Positions 7,175 through 16,847 of a stretch of DNA of 40,980 bases are shown in pieces. The translations under genes and the position numbers were made by a program. How positions within the stretch are numbered: the first letter of the stretch is position 1; the number at the start of each line of letters is the position of its first letter. This stretch comes from a virus: the IMG/VR virus record IMGVR_UViG_3300025030_000226, positions 1-40,980 of that record, one strand, 5' to 3'. The notes under the pieces are model-generated. The model ran no database searches, had not been told where the DNA came from, and saw nothing but the letters and a program-made list of their open reading frames with translations.

Positions 7175-7879
7175 ATTACCACTGCTGCGGCGCTCATTAC
7201 CAGGGCAAGGACATTTCTCCAGGACGCTGATAGCGCGGCCTATCGTCATACAGATGCGGACCTGCTCGTCTTCCTGGCGATGGCAATCAATGAGTACCAT
7301 CGGGATGTCACAGATACAAGAAGTTCAGCTTCAGCATTGATTACTTCGGCAGGGGATGGAACAGTCACCTTCTCTTCTTCCATTGCAAGCGGGGCCGGTC
7401 TGAATAAGACGGATGTCCATCAGATCCTCAACGCTTACTGGGACGGGGTGCCGATCACGCCCACCTCGATTTCCGAGCTGGAGACGGAGGACGGAACCTA
7501 CACCAACTTCGACTGGGAGGCACAGACTGGCACGCCAGAATGGTATTCTCAGGAGACAACCGGCCCGATGGGGTTGAGGCTGTATCCCCAACCTACCTCT
7601 TCCGGGACGTTAAAGATCTGGTATACTTCAATTCCGGCTCAAGTTACCGCCTCGGCCTCGACGGTCGATATCCCCTACGCTTTTGAGGACGCTCCGATGT
7701 ACTTGATGATCTCGATGGTTTTCGCCCGGGAAATTGATTCTCCGGGCGGAAATAACTACTTGGAGTACTCAAAGAAGTACCGAATGGAGTACGAACGGCT
7801 GGTAGCGATTGCCAAGGATCAGATGAGCTGGGGCCAAAACCGCTCTCAACAGTTTATTATCCGTAACCAACACCTGTAG
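7175..7879 (+). CDS. Head-tail connector (gp6-like adaptor), apparent ATT start
   Basis: The adaptor binds under the portal and joins it to the tail. The frame has no ATG until 7280, yet it is open back to 7169. The upstream part encodes ITTAAALITRARTFLQDAD and then TDADLLVFLAMAINEY, which is the conserved first helix pair of this connector family (RAR.LLQD.....WTDAELL..). The real start must therefore be one of two ATT codons, 7175 or 7196. I chose 7175 because its upstream context (GATCTAAA before the start codon) resembles that of the gene at 36997. Residues about 60-170 are beta-rich (YLYPQP-like, LKIWYTSIPA), and the C-terminus is a Tyr-rich helix. The protein is about 234 residues from 7175. 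Confidence 0.75.
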   Translation: MTTAAALITRARTFLQDADSAAYRHTDADLLVFLAMAINEYHRDVTDTRSSASALITSAGDGTVTFSSSIASGAGLNKTDVHQILNAYWDGVPITPTSISELETEDGTYTNFDWEAQTGTPEWYSQETTGPMGLRLYPQPTSSGTLKIWYTSIPAQVTASASTVDIPYAFEDAPMYLMISMVFAREIDSPGGNNYLEYSKKYRMEYERLVAIAKDQMSWGQNRSQQFIIRNQHL

Positions 7880-7888
7880 AGGCTCAGT

Positions 7889-8263
7889 ATGTGGGAATTT
7901 TTATCGCCTGAATTGGTAGACGCGATATCTAAGCTAGGATTTCCAGCCGTCGGTTTCTTATTGCTCTGGTTCTCGTTCGTCAAGTTTGCCGAGAGGTGGA
8001 TGGTTGGAAATGAGCAGCGAGCGGAACGTATTACTAATGCTACCGTTCTGATTTCTGAGAGACAATCTGTGATGGATGGTAAATTAGATAAGTCTCTACA
8101 GGTTTTCAGCGACAAACATGATGATCTGCACGGGCTAATGAGCCAGATTGCTCAATCTGCTTATGAAAGCAAGGCGGCCTCAGAAACTTCCGCCAAGAAA
8201 TCGGAAGAGGCGATGTATCTGATGCAACGCCTTTATACTCTAGTCGAAAACAAGGAGAAATAG
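7889..8263 (+). CDS. Small membrane protein with coiled coil
   Basis: This 124-residue protein has one strong membrane helix at about residues 16-31 (GFPAVGFLLLWFSFVK) and then a long polar helix with heptad character to the end. The start ATG has GAGG 6 bases upstream. One membrane helix followed by a coiled coil is seen in some holin-like proteins and in tail tape or injection accessories. The gene lies among tail genes and not beside a lysin, so I do not call it a holin. It ends 6 bases before the next gene. Confidence 0.7.
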   Translation: MWEFLSPELVDAISKLGFPAVGFLLLWFSFVKFAERWMVGNEQRAERITNATVLISERQSVMDGKLDKSLQVFSDKHDDLHGLMSQIAQSAYESKAASETSAKKSEEAMYLMQRLYTLVENKEK

Positions 8264-8269
8264 TAAGTC

Positions 8270-9358
8270 ATGGCCTCCAATCTTGAAGATGCCTACAGCA
8301 AGTTTTTGGCGATGGCCAAACAGAACGGATGGCTGGGAGATGAAATAACTACCGGGTCTATGGCTCCTAGACCGGATGATCCTGGTCTTATCCGCCCGAC
8401 TGACGGAAGTATGGCCTATTCTGCTACTCCCTTGGCCGCTCCTAATGCTGTTGGAACCGGAAGTTATACACGAGAGCCAGGAGCCTATAACCCTCTTGTG
8501 GGGAGTGAGGTTGAGCGGGCCTTGACAATGGGACAAGAAAACATCCCACAGAGCCGGTTGGACGCGTATTTTCAAACTTTAATAGAACAAGAAAAGCAAC
8601 GGTTGATTCAAAGTGGAGAAGCCAAGGACTGGTCTCCCGAACAACTACATGAGGTAGCCTCTCAAAACATGACCCGGGCGCATGTGGACAAAAATAAAAA
8701 AATGCCCAAGGTAGAATTAGGGCTTCATCTACAAGACATCCGAGAAAAGATGGGGCAAAACGATCCTGATACTGAGTATTTACTTAGTCTTTTAAACACG
8801 CCTAACCTCTCTGAGGCAGCCGGTTCCATGACCCGTCAAGGACATCAACTAATTCCTGAACCCTCACTTCCCGGGGCTAATGCAGATAGGATGAACGCAG
8901 GACAATACGGATCAACTATGATGCCCCCTATCGTAGCCGAAACTACTATAACTAAGAAGTCTTATAAAGATCCAGCCTCTGTTGCTCGAAAGCAGCCACC
9001 TCCCGTAGGGAAACCCTCAATGGTGGCAACATACAGACCAACTGCTCACTCTTCCGGGGGCCAAAAGAGAACGGAAGGCTACGAATCCGACAATGCAGGA
9101 AGCAGCAAAAACAAAGTTGTTATACAGGGAACTAATATCCGGTCTGCCTCATTACCAATTGATCCAAGGCAGACGCAAAATTTAGGCCCCTACGGCTCCT
9201 TTAACCCGAGACGGCCTTCAATTGCCCCTCCCGGAAACGCTGGGGCGAGCTTAAACGCCTTAAATTGGTTTAAAGATCAGTTAGGACTCTTTAATCAGAG
9301 TAGGAGAAGCGGCCCCGGAATTCAAAATTTAGGCCCATACGGAACCTTTCCGCGATAG
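8270..9358 (+). CDS. Unknown virion-region protein with NLGPYG motifs
   Basis: This 362-residue protein has an N-terminal helix (EDAYSKFLAMAKQNGWLG), then Gly/Pro/Ser-rich low-complexity regions and a central helical part (about 85-165) with many Gln and Glu. The C-terminal third is Pro/Ser/Gly-rich and carries the motif QNLGPYGSFNPR, repeated at the very end as QNLGPYGTFPR. It may be a disordered internal or tail protein with short binding motifs. I do not recognise a family. The gene is embedded in the head-tail operon with no gap. Confidence 0.68.
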   Translation: MASNLEDAYSKFLAMAKQNGWLGDEITTGSMAPRPDDPGLIRPTDGSMAYSATPLAAPNAVGTGSYTREPGAYNPLVGSEVERALTMGQENIPQSRLDAYFQTLIEQEKQRLIQSGEAKDWSPEQLHEVASQNMTRAHVDKNKKMPKVELGLHLQDIREKMGQNDPDTEYLLSLLNTPNLSEAAGSMTRQGHQLIPEPSLPGANADRMNAGQYGSTMMPPIVAETTITKKSYKDPASVARKQPPPVGKPSMVATYRPTAHSSGGQKRTEGYESDNAGSSKNKVVIQGTNIRSASLPIDPRQTQNLGPYGSFNPRRPSIAPPGNAGASLNALNWFKDQLGLFNQSRRSGPGIQNLGPYGTFPR

Positions 9359-9363
9359 TTACT

Positions 9364-9579
9364 ATGCCAATCAGACTATCCTCCAGCTCAAACCTTGAAG
9401 CCTTGACCCCCTGTCTCTGCGCCTCTGAATTAACAACTCGTAAAATCAAATGCAACCGCTATGCCCAGGACTGCCCCCTCAAAACTGAGTCCGGCCCTGT
9501 TTTAAAGATAAATTGGTTTTGTAAATACTTCCCGACCTTCTACTTCTGGTATACTTATCTGAAATCTTTCTTGAGGTAA
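9364..9579 (+). CDS. Possible small Cys-rich protein
   Basis: This is a 71-residue open frame after the unknown gene at 8270-9358. It carries five Cys (two as CLC near residues 18-20, then C34, C41 and one in NWFCKYF) and an aromatic hydrophobic end (FPTFYFWYTYLKSF). No ribosome binding site is visible before the ATG. Its last third coincides with the promoter-like TGGTATACT of the next gene. It could be a real zinc-binding peptide or a chance frame over an intergenic region of about 230 bases. Confidence 0.35.
   Translation: MPIRLSSSSNLEALTPCLCASELTTRKIKCNRYAQDCPLKTESGPVLKINWFCKYFPTFYFWYTYLKSFLR
9547..9555 (+). promoter_or_regulatory. Extended -10 promoter element before the tail hub gene
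   Basis: TGG-TATACT matches an extended -10. A convincing -35 is not present at 16-18 bases. It lies 31 bases before the start codon at 9586, and GAGG follows for translation. Confidence 0.45.
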
Positions 9580-9585
9580 ATCTAA

Positions 9586-11613
9586 ATGCCAGTGGCCGTC
9601 TACGGTCCAATCTCAGGACAAAATTCATTCATAAACCGGAGTAAGCTGCCTTTAACGGTTGCTCAGACCCTCAAGAACTGCGTCACGAGTGCTCATGTCG
9701 CCGCTACCACAGTTGCCTCCGCCACGGCCTCCTTGACGATCCAGACCCCGACCGTCTCCTCCAACTCCGATAAGTCCGGCTACCTGATCAAGAACGGTAC
9801 CTCCTACTTCCGCATCCCTGCCTCTTCTGTTGCCTCTGAAGAAGTGATCTCGACTGAAACTCGTGTCTACTTTACCAATCCCCAGACCGGCACCACGACT
9901 GATAGCTTTGCCATTCGGGGGGCGCACAGTGCCAACAACGGCAACTTCTACTCTCTGGCGCTTATCCCGCCCCCGAACAATGTGACTTTAGCCACTGCCG
10001 CCACAGGCTCTGTTGCCAACGGCACCTACAAGTATGTCTTTACCTATGTCGATCGCTTTGGTAATGAGTCTGGCCCTTCAGTCGCTACCTCCACCGTCAC
10101 TGTCTCTTCCGGCCCCAAGAAGATTCAGATTACTAATTTGCCGCTCGGCCCAGTTCATGTCTCAGCTCGAAATATCTACCGGATCAACGACGGTGTGACT
10201 GTGGCTTATCAGTTCGTCGCCCAGGTCTCGGACAACACAACCACCTCCTATGATGACAAGCTGGCTAACGCTGATCTAGGGGATGATATCCTAACTGATG
10301 GGTTTACCGTTCCTTCCCATGCTCAACTCAAGCCTATGCAATCAGCAATCTTTACAGCAGCCTCCAGTGGCGCAGGAGATGTCGATGGAAGAGTTCATTA
10401 TGTTATCGTCTCCTCGGTCGATACGACTACCGCCCCTTATGAACAGTGGGCAATCAGCGATACGGTCGGTTTCGTCGCTGCTACGGATACTGTGACTCTG
10501 ACTATTTCAAACTACCAGTCGGCCATTTCGTACTTTCTGTACAGATTGGATGAGGATACGGCTAGCCGTAAGTGGCGCTATGTGGCAACATTCGCCGCAT
10601 CGACCTACGCTGATAACATTGCCCCCGCGACTTTAGCTACCGCCGCTTACTACGGCAGCCGGGCCGAGACGCAGGACTTTGAATTTATCGCCGGTCCCCA
10701 TCACGGGATGCTCTTTACCGGCTGGCGAAACACGGGGAGCTGGAGTAAGCAAGGGAACTATACCCTGTTTAATCCTACTGAATACTATCAAAAATTCAAT
10801 GGTCTAGTCAGAAACGCCATCCCCTTCAACGGCGAGATGGTCTATCTCACAACTCAGGGGCTGTCAAGATTGGTCGGAGATGAAGAGTTAAACCTAACTC
10901 GGATCGATGTCCCCAATACTGCTGGGGCGATCTCTCCTTATGCCGTCGCCACGCCGGTCGGCATCGTCTACTTCGATGTCTTTGGTTATGTCTCTTTGTG
11001 GCCGGGGGGAGACAGCCCGTCGATTCCCATCGGCAAGGAAGTGATGGCGGCAGGAACAATTACCCCGGCTCGTATGACCTATATTAATGGTCAGGTCTAT
11101 ATCGCTGGGAATACAGGGAACTGGGTAATTGATGTTCTCTCTAGCCCGCCCAACTGGATGCAATTCGACTACGGCTACAACATCGCTCACTGGTATCACG
11201 ACCAGACAAGGCTCTACTTCGTCCTGTCTGACAACGGCGGGACTACCTACCAGTTCCCCACAGCCAACGACGAGCCCGCCAGAGTCTCTGGAGCTGGCCC
11301 CGCGCTCACTTTGACGGGAGCAGAACTAATGGGCTCCAATCCAGAAGCTCACAAATACTTCCGCCGATGGATAATTGATTATCAAAGTGACGGAAATGTA
11401 TCAATGGAGTGGTTCAAGGACGGAAGTTCATACCAGACGTACACTCTACCAACTACCAGCTCCACGAGAACCCGAACCTCTGTTTGGTTCCCAGTCAGCT
11501 CGACCAAGACTTGCCGGGGCAGAGGAATTTACCCCTCCATTACAACAGCCAATGGTATAACTGCAACTATTTTTGAATTGTTAGTTTACTGGGATGAAAA
11601 CGAAAAGCCGTGA
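9586..11613 (+). CDS. Tail hub/stabilisation-like protein
   Basis: This 675-residue all-beta protein has an N-terminal segment, then domains of immunoglobulin/fibronectin type marked by NGTYKYVFTYVDRFGNESGP (about 145-164) and a second similar unit with YFLYRLDEDT (about 310-320). The rest has regular blades with repeated GMLFTGWR, MVYLTTQGLSRLVG and QVYIAGNTGNWVID patterns, suggesting a beta-propeller. P22 gp10-like stabilisation proteins and related podoviral tail hubs have this kind of composition, but I cannot prove homology. The stop overlaps the next start (GTGA), so the two genes are translationally coupled. Confidence 0.65.
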   Translation: MPVAVYGPISGQNSFINRSKLPLTVAQTLKNCVTSAHVAATTVASATASLTIQTPTVSSNSDKSGYLIKNGTSYFRIPASSVASEEVISTETRVYFTNPQTGTTTDSFAIRGAHSANNGNFYSLALIPPPNNVTLATAATGSVANGTYKYVFTYVDRFGNESGPSVATSTVTVSSGPKKIQITNLPLGPVHVSARNIYRINDGVTVAYQFVAQVSDNTTTSYDDKLANADLGDDILTDGFTVPSHAQLKPMQSAIFTAASSGAGDVDGRVHYVIVSSVDTTTAPYEQWAISDTVGFVAATDTVTLTISNYQSAISYFLYRLDEDTASRKWRYVATFAASTYADNIAPATLATAAYYGSRAETQDFEFIAGPHHGMLFTGWRNTGSWSKQGNYTLFNPTEYYQKFNGLVRNAIPFNGEMVYLTTQGLSRLVGDEELNLTRIDVPNTAGAISPYAVATPVGIVYFDVFGYVSLWPGGDSPSIPIGKEVMAAGTITPARMTYINGQVYIAGNTGNWVIDVLSSPPNWMQFDYGYNIAHWYHDQTRLYFVLSDNGGTTYQFPTANDEPARVSGAGPALTLTGAELMGSNPEAHKYFRRWIIDYQSDGNVSMEWFKDGSSYQTYTLPTTSSTRTRTSVWFPVSSTKTCRGRGIYPSITTANGITATIFELLVYWDENEKP

Positions 11614-13997
11614 AGACAGGTTATGACAGATTCATAGTTCCGGTCAAGAATCTGATTGATGCCTTGACGGAGCAGAAGAAAGAGCTGGTTCCCAAGATTC
11701 GGGCCTCGTTAGCGACCTTTACAAATCTCGTAGTTAATAGAACGATCAAAATGACTAGCGTTTCTGCTCCCCCGAGTGATTTAACACAGGGTTCCATACT
11801 TTGGCCGGACGAGGACTTTGATCCAGTAAACAATACAGGGAAAGTCCCAGTAGCCTATACCGGCCTCCATTATATACCCTGGGGTGGGTATGAAGTAGTG
11901 GGGAAAGACGCTATTCCTACTTCAATGGCTTTGACAAATCTTTCTGTTATTTACAACGGTGGAACAGCCCGCTATTTATCGACGATGATGGATCTTGGTA
12001 CTGCCTTTGGTCTTGATTTTATGGATGCGGCCCTTAAGCAGTACAGTCCCTCCGGCACTCTAATGACCAACAGGATCTTTTCTGTTACCGCCACTGGAAA
12101 TGTTGAGGCAATTCATACTGCCTCGACGGGAGGGAGCGCAATAGGCATTTCCAAAACTTCTTACACAACTGGCGGCTATATGGTTGCTTATGTTGTTACG
12201 GATAGCAACAATACTTATTTAAAGGCACGTATTGTTGATGCTTTCTTACGGGATGCCACAACTAGCGAAATCATTATTGACATCGGAAGTGGGATCAAGT
12301 CTCCTTATGTAGTCCACAACGCTACCGCTAATCAGTTTATGGTAAGTTGGATAGTTCAATCCGGTGCAGATGTTACTGCCTATGCAGCTCTTTATAATAA
12401 CGCTGGAGAAGTCGTTGTAGACAAAACTGCAATTAGTACCCTTGTAACAGGCGATACCACTAACTCAGCTAGTCTTAAAGCGGTTCATAACAATACGGAT
12501 AACCGTTATTGTTATGTCTTTTCAGTCTCAATCGGCGTCAATACTTATACTGTCTTCACAGTTTCCAGGGCCGGGGCCACACTAGCGTCAGTTGCTGGAA
12601 ATACATCTGTTGCTACCGGCACCCTTGGTAAGTTTCATATAGCCTTTAACTCTTTCGACGGAAATTATCAAATTATTTATAGCCGTCTAGCCGCCGCCAC
12701 ATATTATGTGACCGCTAAAACCCTTGCGGCAGACGGGATAACCCTTACCAATACCGTTGATCTTACCTCAACAGCCTCCGTTATTACCTTTCCCCAAAAT
12801 AGTTTTGACGCGACTAATACCCGTTTTGCCATTACTTGGGTTGAAAATGACGGAACTTATGAGGACATCAAAGCAGTTCGAGCAACAGCGGTTACGAATG
12901 TTGTATTTGGTTCGCCTGTCGCCCTTGGGTTGATCAGTATTCCAGTAACTGTGGCAGACCCGCATATTTTTTATAATTCCACTCTTTCTCGTTATGTATT
13001 ATTCTACTTATACGGAATTGACAGAGGAGAAGAAGTCCGTTACGCAGCGACTGATTTTGTCACTGTTTTTGGTGCGTCGGGCGTAACTTCTCTAAATTCT
13101 TTGACGGGAGATGTTAAAGTTAGCGCCGGAGCTGGGATATCCGTAGCTACGGCGAGCCCGACTATTACGGTGACAAACACAGGAGTCAGGTCAGTAAATG
13201 GAATGTCTCCCACGGTTTCCATCGTTGCCGGAACCGGAATTTCTGTTGTGGATACCAGTCCTACTATTACAATCTCCTCATCTGTAGCAACTAACTCCAA
13301 TTCCGGGTTTCAAGTGTTTGATGACTTTATTGGATTTTTAAAAAACGATGTCGCTACTAATACCAATCAAGGCTCTACAGGCTCATTTTTTGCACAGGTG
13401 CAGGGAACGGGAACCGTCAAATCATACCCCGGCACAAGAGTTGATGCTGACCATCCAGGTGTTATCACAATCGGGACAGGGACTTCGGCGGGGGCATATG
13501 GGGCAGGAATCTTTGGAAATGGCGGCTCCTTTTTAATTGGCGGAGGACAAATCTCTTTCGAGACTTTAATTTATATTACATACCTTAGTATACTCTTGGA
13601 CGAGTATGATCTCAGGTTTGGTTTGTTAGATGCATTATCTACAGGATCGGCCATAGCAGATGCTGTGGATGGTGTTTATTTTGAATACGATCGTAACAGT
13701 TCGGTAAACTGGAGAACTTGTTCTGCGAATAATAGTGTGAGAACTAAAACAAATAGTTCTACCGCAGTAGTGGCTGGAGCCTGGACTAAATTAAAGATTG
13801 TTATTAATGCCGCCGCCACATCGGCAGAATTTTTTGTTAACGGCTCATCGATTGGAACAGTTACAACAAATTTACCAACCGGGGCAGGTAGAGTCTGCGG
13901 CCCCGAGATTCACATTGTTAGTTCAAACGGGGCGAGCGATAAGACAGTATCGGTTGATTACTTCGATCTGAACCACACTCTGACGACGCCGCGCTAA
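11610..13997 (+). CDS. Tail fibre protein
   Basis: This 795-residue protein begins with GTG inside GTGA. The N-terminal part (about 1-90) should attach to the tail. Residues about 90-480 are a beta-rich region, probably propeller or solenoid-like. Residues about 490-556 carry two copies of the fibre motif GVTSLNSLTGDVKVSAGAGI and VRSVNGMSPTVSIVAGTGI, common in phage fibres. The C-terminal 230 residues look like a concanavalin/LamG-type lectin domain, with DGVYFEYDRNSSVNWRT and TKLKIVINAAATSAEFFVNG. It would therefore contact a host surface glycan. The domain names are from pattern memory. Confidence 0.78.
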   Translation: MKTGYDRFIVPVKNLIDALTEQKKELVPKIRASLATFTNLVVNRTIKMTSVSAPPSDLTQGSILWPDEDFDPVNNTGKVPVAYTGLHYIPWGGYEVVGKDAIPTSMALTNLSVIYNGGTARYLSTMMDLGTAFGLDFMDAALKQYSPSGTLMTNRIFSVTATGNVEAIHTASTGGSAIGISKTSYTTGGYMVAYVVTDSNNTYLKARIVDAFLRDATTSEIIIDIGSGIKSPYVVHNATANQFMVSWIVQSGADVTAYAALYNNAGEVVVDKTAISTLVTGDTTNSASLKAVHNNTDNRYCYVFSVSIGVNTYTVFTVSRAGATLASVAGNTSVATGTLGKFHIAFNSFDGNYQIIYSRLAAATYYVTAKTLAADGITLTNTVDLTSTASVITFPQNSFDATNTRFAITWVENDGTYEDIKAVRATAVTNVVFGSPVALGLISIPVTVADPHIFYNSTLSRYVLFYLYGIDRGEEVRYAATDFVTVFGASGVTSLNSLTGDVKVSAGAGISVATASPTITVTNTGVRSVNGMSPTVSIVAGTGISVVDTSPTITISSSVATNSNSGFQVFDDFIGFLKNDVATNTNQGSTGSFFAQVQGTGTVKSYPGTRVDADHPGVITIGTGTSAGAYGAGIFGNGGSFLIGGGQISFETLIYITYLSILLDEYDLRFGLLDALSTGSAIADAVDGVYFEYDRNSSVNWRTCSANNSVRTKTNSSTAVVAGAWTKLKIVINAAATSAEFFVNGSSIGTVTTNLPTGAGRVCGPEIHIVSSNGASDKTVSVDYFDLNHTLTTPR

Positions 13998-13999
13998 TC

Positions 14000-14022
14000 T
14001 TGTATTCTAAACAGTTTAAAAT
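14000..14022 (+). promoter_or_regulatory. Promoter-like motif TTG-N14-TAAAATAA
   Basis: TTG at 14000 and TAAAAT at 14017-14022, followed by AAGGAT. The same arrangement precedes the genes at 26746, 30108 and 36997. It lies 24 bases before the GTG start at 14046, with GGAGG between. Confidence 0.5.
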
Positions 14023-14045
14023 AAGGATGGAGGCCATATCCAGAC

Positions 14046-16838
14046 GTGCCGTTCAATTCTCTCTCGAATAAACTAAAAACTTTGAAGATGACCCCCGGAC
14101 TGAACCAGCCCAAGGGGTATCCCGCCATTGGCGGAATGAATTCTCAAAACAAACCTCCTTCTTTAGATCCTAAGCAGTTAGCTTTTATGCAGGGGGGTCA
14201 TCAAGGAAATCCCATGGGACGGGGTGGGTATCCTTCACCCGGTAAACCTCCTTTCTTAGAAGATAAACCTAAGCCTCTATTTCCCGGTGGGAAATTCCCT
14301 CAAATTGGGGTTCCTGATACCAAGATTCAACCTGTCCTCCCGCAACCCACCAAACCGGGAATCCCCACTCTTCCAGGTAGTATGACGCAAAACGGACAAC
14401 CCTGGAATTTTGGTGGTAAACCTCCTTGGGTTCCTGAAGGCTATCAACAATACGTCCCACCCGATCCTTCTCAGATGAGTCCAGAAGAGAAGGCCAAGTG
14501 GGATCAGAAACAGAAGTATAGAGATGCTCAAGGGGCTTTTGTTCCACAACAGATCGATCCTAACGCCAACACAGTTGGAAATCTACAATTCCCCCAACAA
14601 GCGGTAAATCAACCCGCTACAATCGCTAATCACATGCCTCAAGATCAAGCGGCGGGTGTTCCGTCCTCTCCACAACCGCAGGCCCCTTCTCAGCCCTCTC
14701 AAGCTGTTCAAGCTCCTCCACAGCCCTTTTTCAGCTCTGCAAAGCCCAGTAATCCCAATGCTATAGAACAAAACGGGATGTGGTTTGATTTTAGTGATGT
14801 AAAACCGGCCCCAAGGGGAGAAATTGACTTTGGTGGTCAACGAGATATAGACTCGTACATCAAAAGTAAAATACCGGGGTCAGAAAAATATAGGAACATA
14901 GACGCAGCGAAGGCTGCCTATAATACCGACCCCGTAGCTAAACAATATTATAACGCCTATAACGCGCTTCAATATGTCTATATTCCTAAAATAGATCAGA
15001 GGCACATGATTGGAGCCTCAGCTAGTCAAAATCAAGGGCTGACGCCCGGTGATACAAGTGTTATTTCAGACGCTCAATTAGCGGCGGCACGGGGACAGAC
15101 TCTTTCTACAGGGGCCACTAATGTCTTTACTGGAACTGGAGAACCAGTTCAGTACGGCGAAGCAGATCCAACCGGAGATACGACCCGTGGTAGAGGAACC
15201 GGATCAACAGCTTCCACATCCGAGCCGAAGCCTTTTCATACAATGGCAGGACAAGCTTCCAGCACTGCGACGGTTCAGCCTCCTGGTATCTTTGCTCAAT
15301 CAGAGGGGGTCTGGAACTACCTGACCGATCCCAACACGAATATTCATCAGAGGTATACAGCTTTCAAAACTTGGGCAGATGGACTAGGACTAAACGAGGC
15401 CCAAAGTACCGACGCCTGGAATCAGGTTGCTACAGGGATGTCCGGTGCCGGAACAGCACAAATTGGCGGGGAAGTTCCTATGCCTCTGCCTGGCGCTCAA
15501 CCTGCTATTTCTCAGGGAGGCACCTATACACCCCCGGCTACCCAACCATCTACGCCTCCTGCTCCTGGGACCGCACCTACGGCGAGCGGGAAATTCCCCG
15601 GCTTCGATCCTCGGGCAATGATTGACAGTGGAAACAGCAGTGACTACATTAAACAATACGCCGAGGCCCAAGACATTACCAAAAATGGAGTTGTTGTACC
15701 GGGTAGAGAACAAGATTTTAAAGATCTCTATGCTTACGCTCAGGGGTACTCAGTAGATAAAGATGGGAATAGAATTACGATTCCTATTCCTGAACTAACT
15801 CCTGCCCCTGCTGGGGGCGTTGGAACCAGGCCAGGAGAAGAGACGGATATAGAAACCTCTTCTGGTGTAATCCCGGCAGCAGCTCCGCCTCCTCCAGCAG
15901 CTCCGCCTCCTCCAGCAGCTCCGCCTCCTCCAGAGACTCAGCCCTCTCCAGAGACTCAGCCCTCTCCAGAGACTCAGCCCTCTCCTATAGCCCCCGCCGC
16001 CATAGGCTCTCTACCTCCAGAGCGCAGACCAGAGGATTACGGGCTAGGCATCAAATCGGTTAATCCTTTTGACGATGTAGGATCATTAGTCGATAAATAC
16101 AATAAGTATTTTGGCGTTCAAAATCCTTATAAAGATACCGGCCCCAATTCGCTCTACCAACAATTTATGGATAATCAACTCTCGGGAATTACCTCTGAAT
16201 ACTCTCGCCTTAAGGATCAATCCAGGGCCCAGGGTTACAGAGGCTCCGGTTTGACTAATGCTCAGATCAATCAACTGGGAATGCGGGAGGCTGGGGATCG
16301 CGCCAACGCTCGCATGTCCCTGGCAAAAGAATTCTTGGATAAGGGCTACGCAGCGGATGTCAATGACGCTAAGATGAAGTCAGACATGGTTAGCACTTTT
16401 GCTTCTGCCATTATGAATCGAGATGATGCTTCCTGGAATAGACTCCAGCAGATGTCAGTACAAGATCTAGAGCGGTTCAAAGTCTTTGAAACTTTGAAAC
16501 AGTCCGGAGCGATGAACGATGCTCAAATTGGGCAAATTAAGCAAGGAATTAATCAATCCCAAGCATTGATTGAAGAGACTAGGGCAAAATTAAAACTGGC
16601 AGAAGATAGATTTAAGCTAGATAAGTCAAGAGATGCGTGGCAGGAGAAAGCTTATTACGAAAACCTCAACCAACAAGCACAAATTGCTTGGGTAGCTCTC
16701 GTCACTGGGCTGGGAGAGAAAATGATGAACGCCGTAAAGGAACTAATTCCTAAAGGATTACCGGGATTAGGTACTAGCGGCGGGGCCGGAGCAGGTACTA
16801 TGATGGATGTGCCTACTGCTGCGGTTGCCCTAGCGTAG
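14046..16838 (+). CDS. Large internal/ejection-type protein with Pro-rich repeats
   Basis: This 930-residue protein starts at GTG after GGAGG (spacing 12). Residues 1-230 are Pro/Gly/Gln-rich and disordered-looking. Residues about 611-646 are six 6-residue units, three AAPPPP-like and three ETQPSP, encoded by 18-bp DNA repeats at 15876-15983. Residues about 700-900 are a long helical region (SRLKDQSRAQGYRGSGLTN, ETLKQSGAMNDAQIGQIKQ) ending in a hydrophobic helix (IAWVALVTGLGEKMMNAV). It is followed by two more huge genes. Three successive large helical proteins after the tail genes resemble the P22 gp7/gp20/gp16 or T7 core arrangement. The ejection role is inference. Confidence 0.65.
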   Translation: MPFNSLSNKLKTLKMTPGLNQPKGYPAIGGMNSQNKPPSLDPKQLAFMQGGHQGNPMGRGGYPSPGKPPFLEDKPKPLFPGGKFPQIGVPDTKIQPVLPQPTKPGIPTLPGSMTQNGQPWNFGGKPPWVPEGYQQYVPPDPSQMSPEEKAKWDQKQKYRDAQGAFVPQQIDPNANTVGNLQFPQQAVNQPATIANHMPQDQAAGVPSSPQPQAPSQPSQAVQAPPQPFFSSAKPSNPNAIEQNGMWFDFSDVKPAPRGEIDFGGQRDIDSYIKSKIPGSEKYRNIDAAKAAYNTDPVAKQYYNAYNALQYVYIPKIDQRHMIGASASQNQGLTPGDTSVISDAQLAAARGQTLSTGATNVFTGTGEPVQYGEADPTGDTTRGRGTGSTASTSEPKPFHTMAGQASSTATVQPPGIFAQSEGVWNYLTDPNTNIHQRYTAFKTWADGLGLNEAQSTDAWNQVATGMSGAGTAQIGGEVPMPLPGAQPAISQGGTYTPPATQPSTPPAPGTAPTASGKFPGFDPRAMIDSGNSSDYIKQYAEAQDITKNGVVVPGREQDFKDLYAYAQGYSVDKDGNRITIPIPELTPAPAGGVGTRPGEETDIETSSGVIPAAAPPPPAAPPPPAAPPPPETQPSPETQPSPETQPSPIAPAAIGSLPPERRPEDYGLGIKSVNPFDDVGSLVDKYNKYFGVQNPYKDTGPNSLYQQFMDNQLSGITSEYSRLKDQSRAQGYRGSGLTNAQINQLGMREAGDRANARMSLAKEFLDKGYAADVNDAKMKSDMVSTFASAIMNRDDASWNRLQQMSVQDLERFKVFETLKQSGAMNDAQIGQIKQGINQSQALIEETRAKLKLAEDRFKLDKSRDAWQEKAYYENLNQQAQIAWVALVTGLGEKMMNAVKELIPKGLPGLGTSGGAGAGTMMDVPTAAVALA
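15876..15983 (+). repeat. Tandem 18-bp repeats, six copies in two types
   Basis: Three units of about (C/G)CAGCAGCTCCGCCTCCT are followed by three CCAGAGACTCAGCCCTCT units, in frame inside the 930-aa gene. They encode a Pro-rich linker. The perfect copies suggest recent slippage expansion. Confidence 0.85.
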
Positions 16839-16847
16839 GATCAAGTC

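Noticed and set aside
7889-8263. Holin
   Set aside because: Only one membrane helix and a tail-gene neighbourhood; the lysin-like gene is 33 kb away. It was kept as a membrane protein without function.
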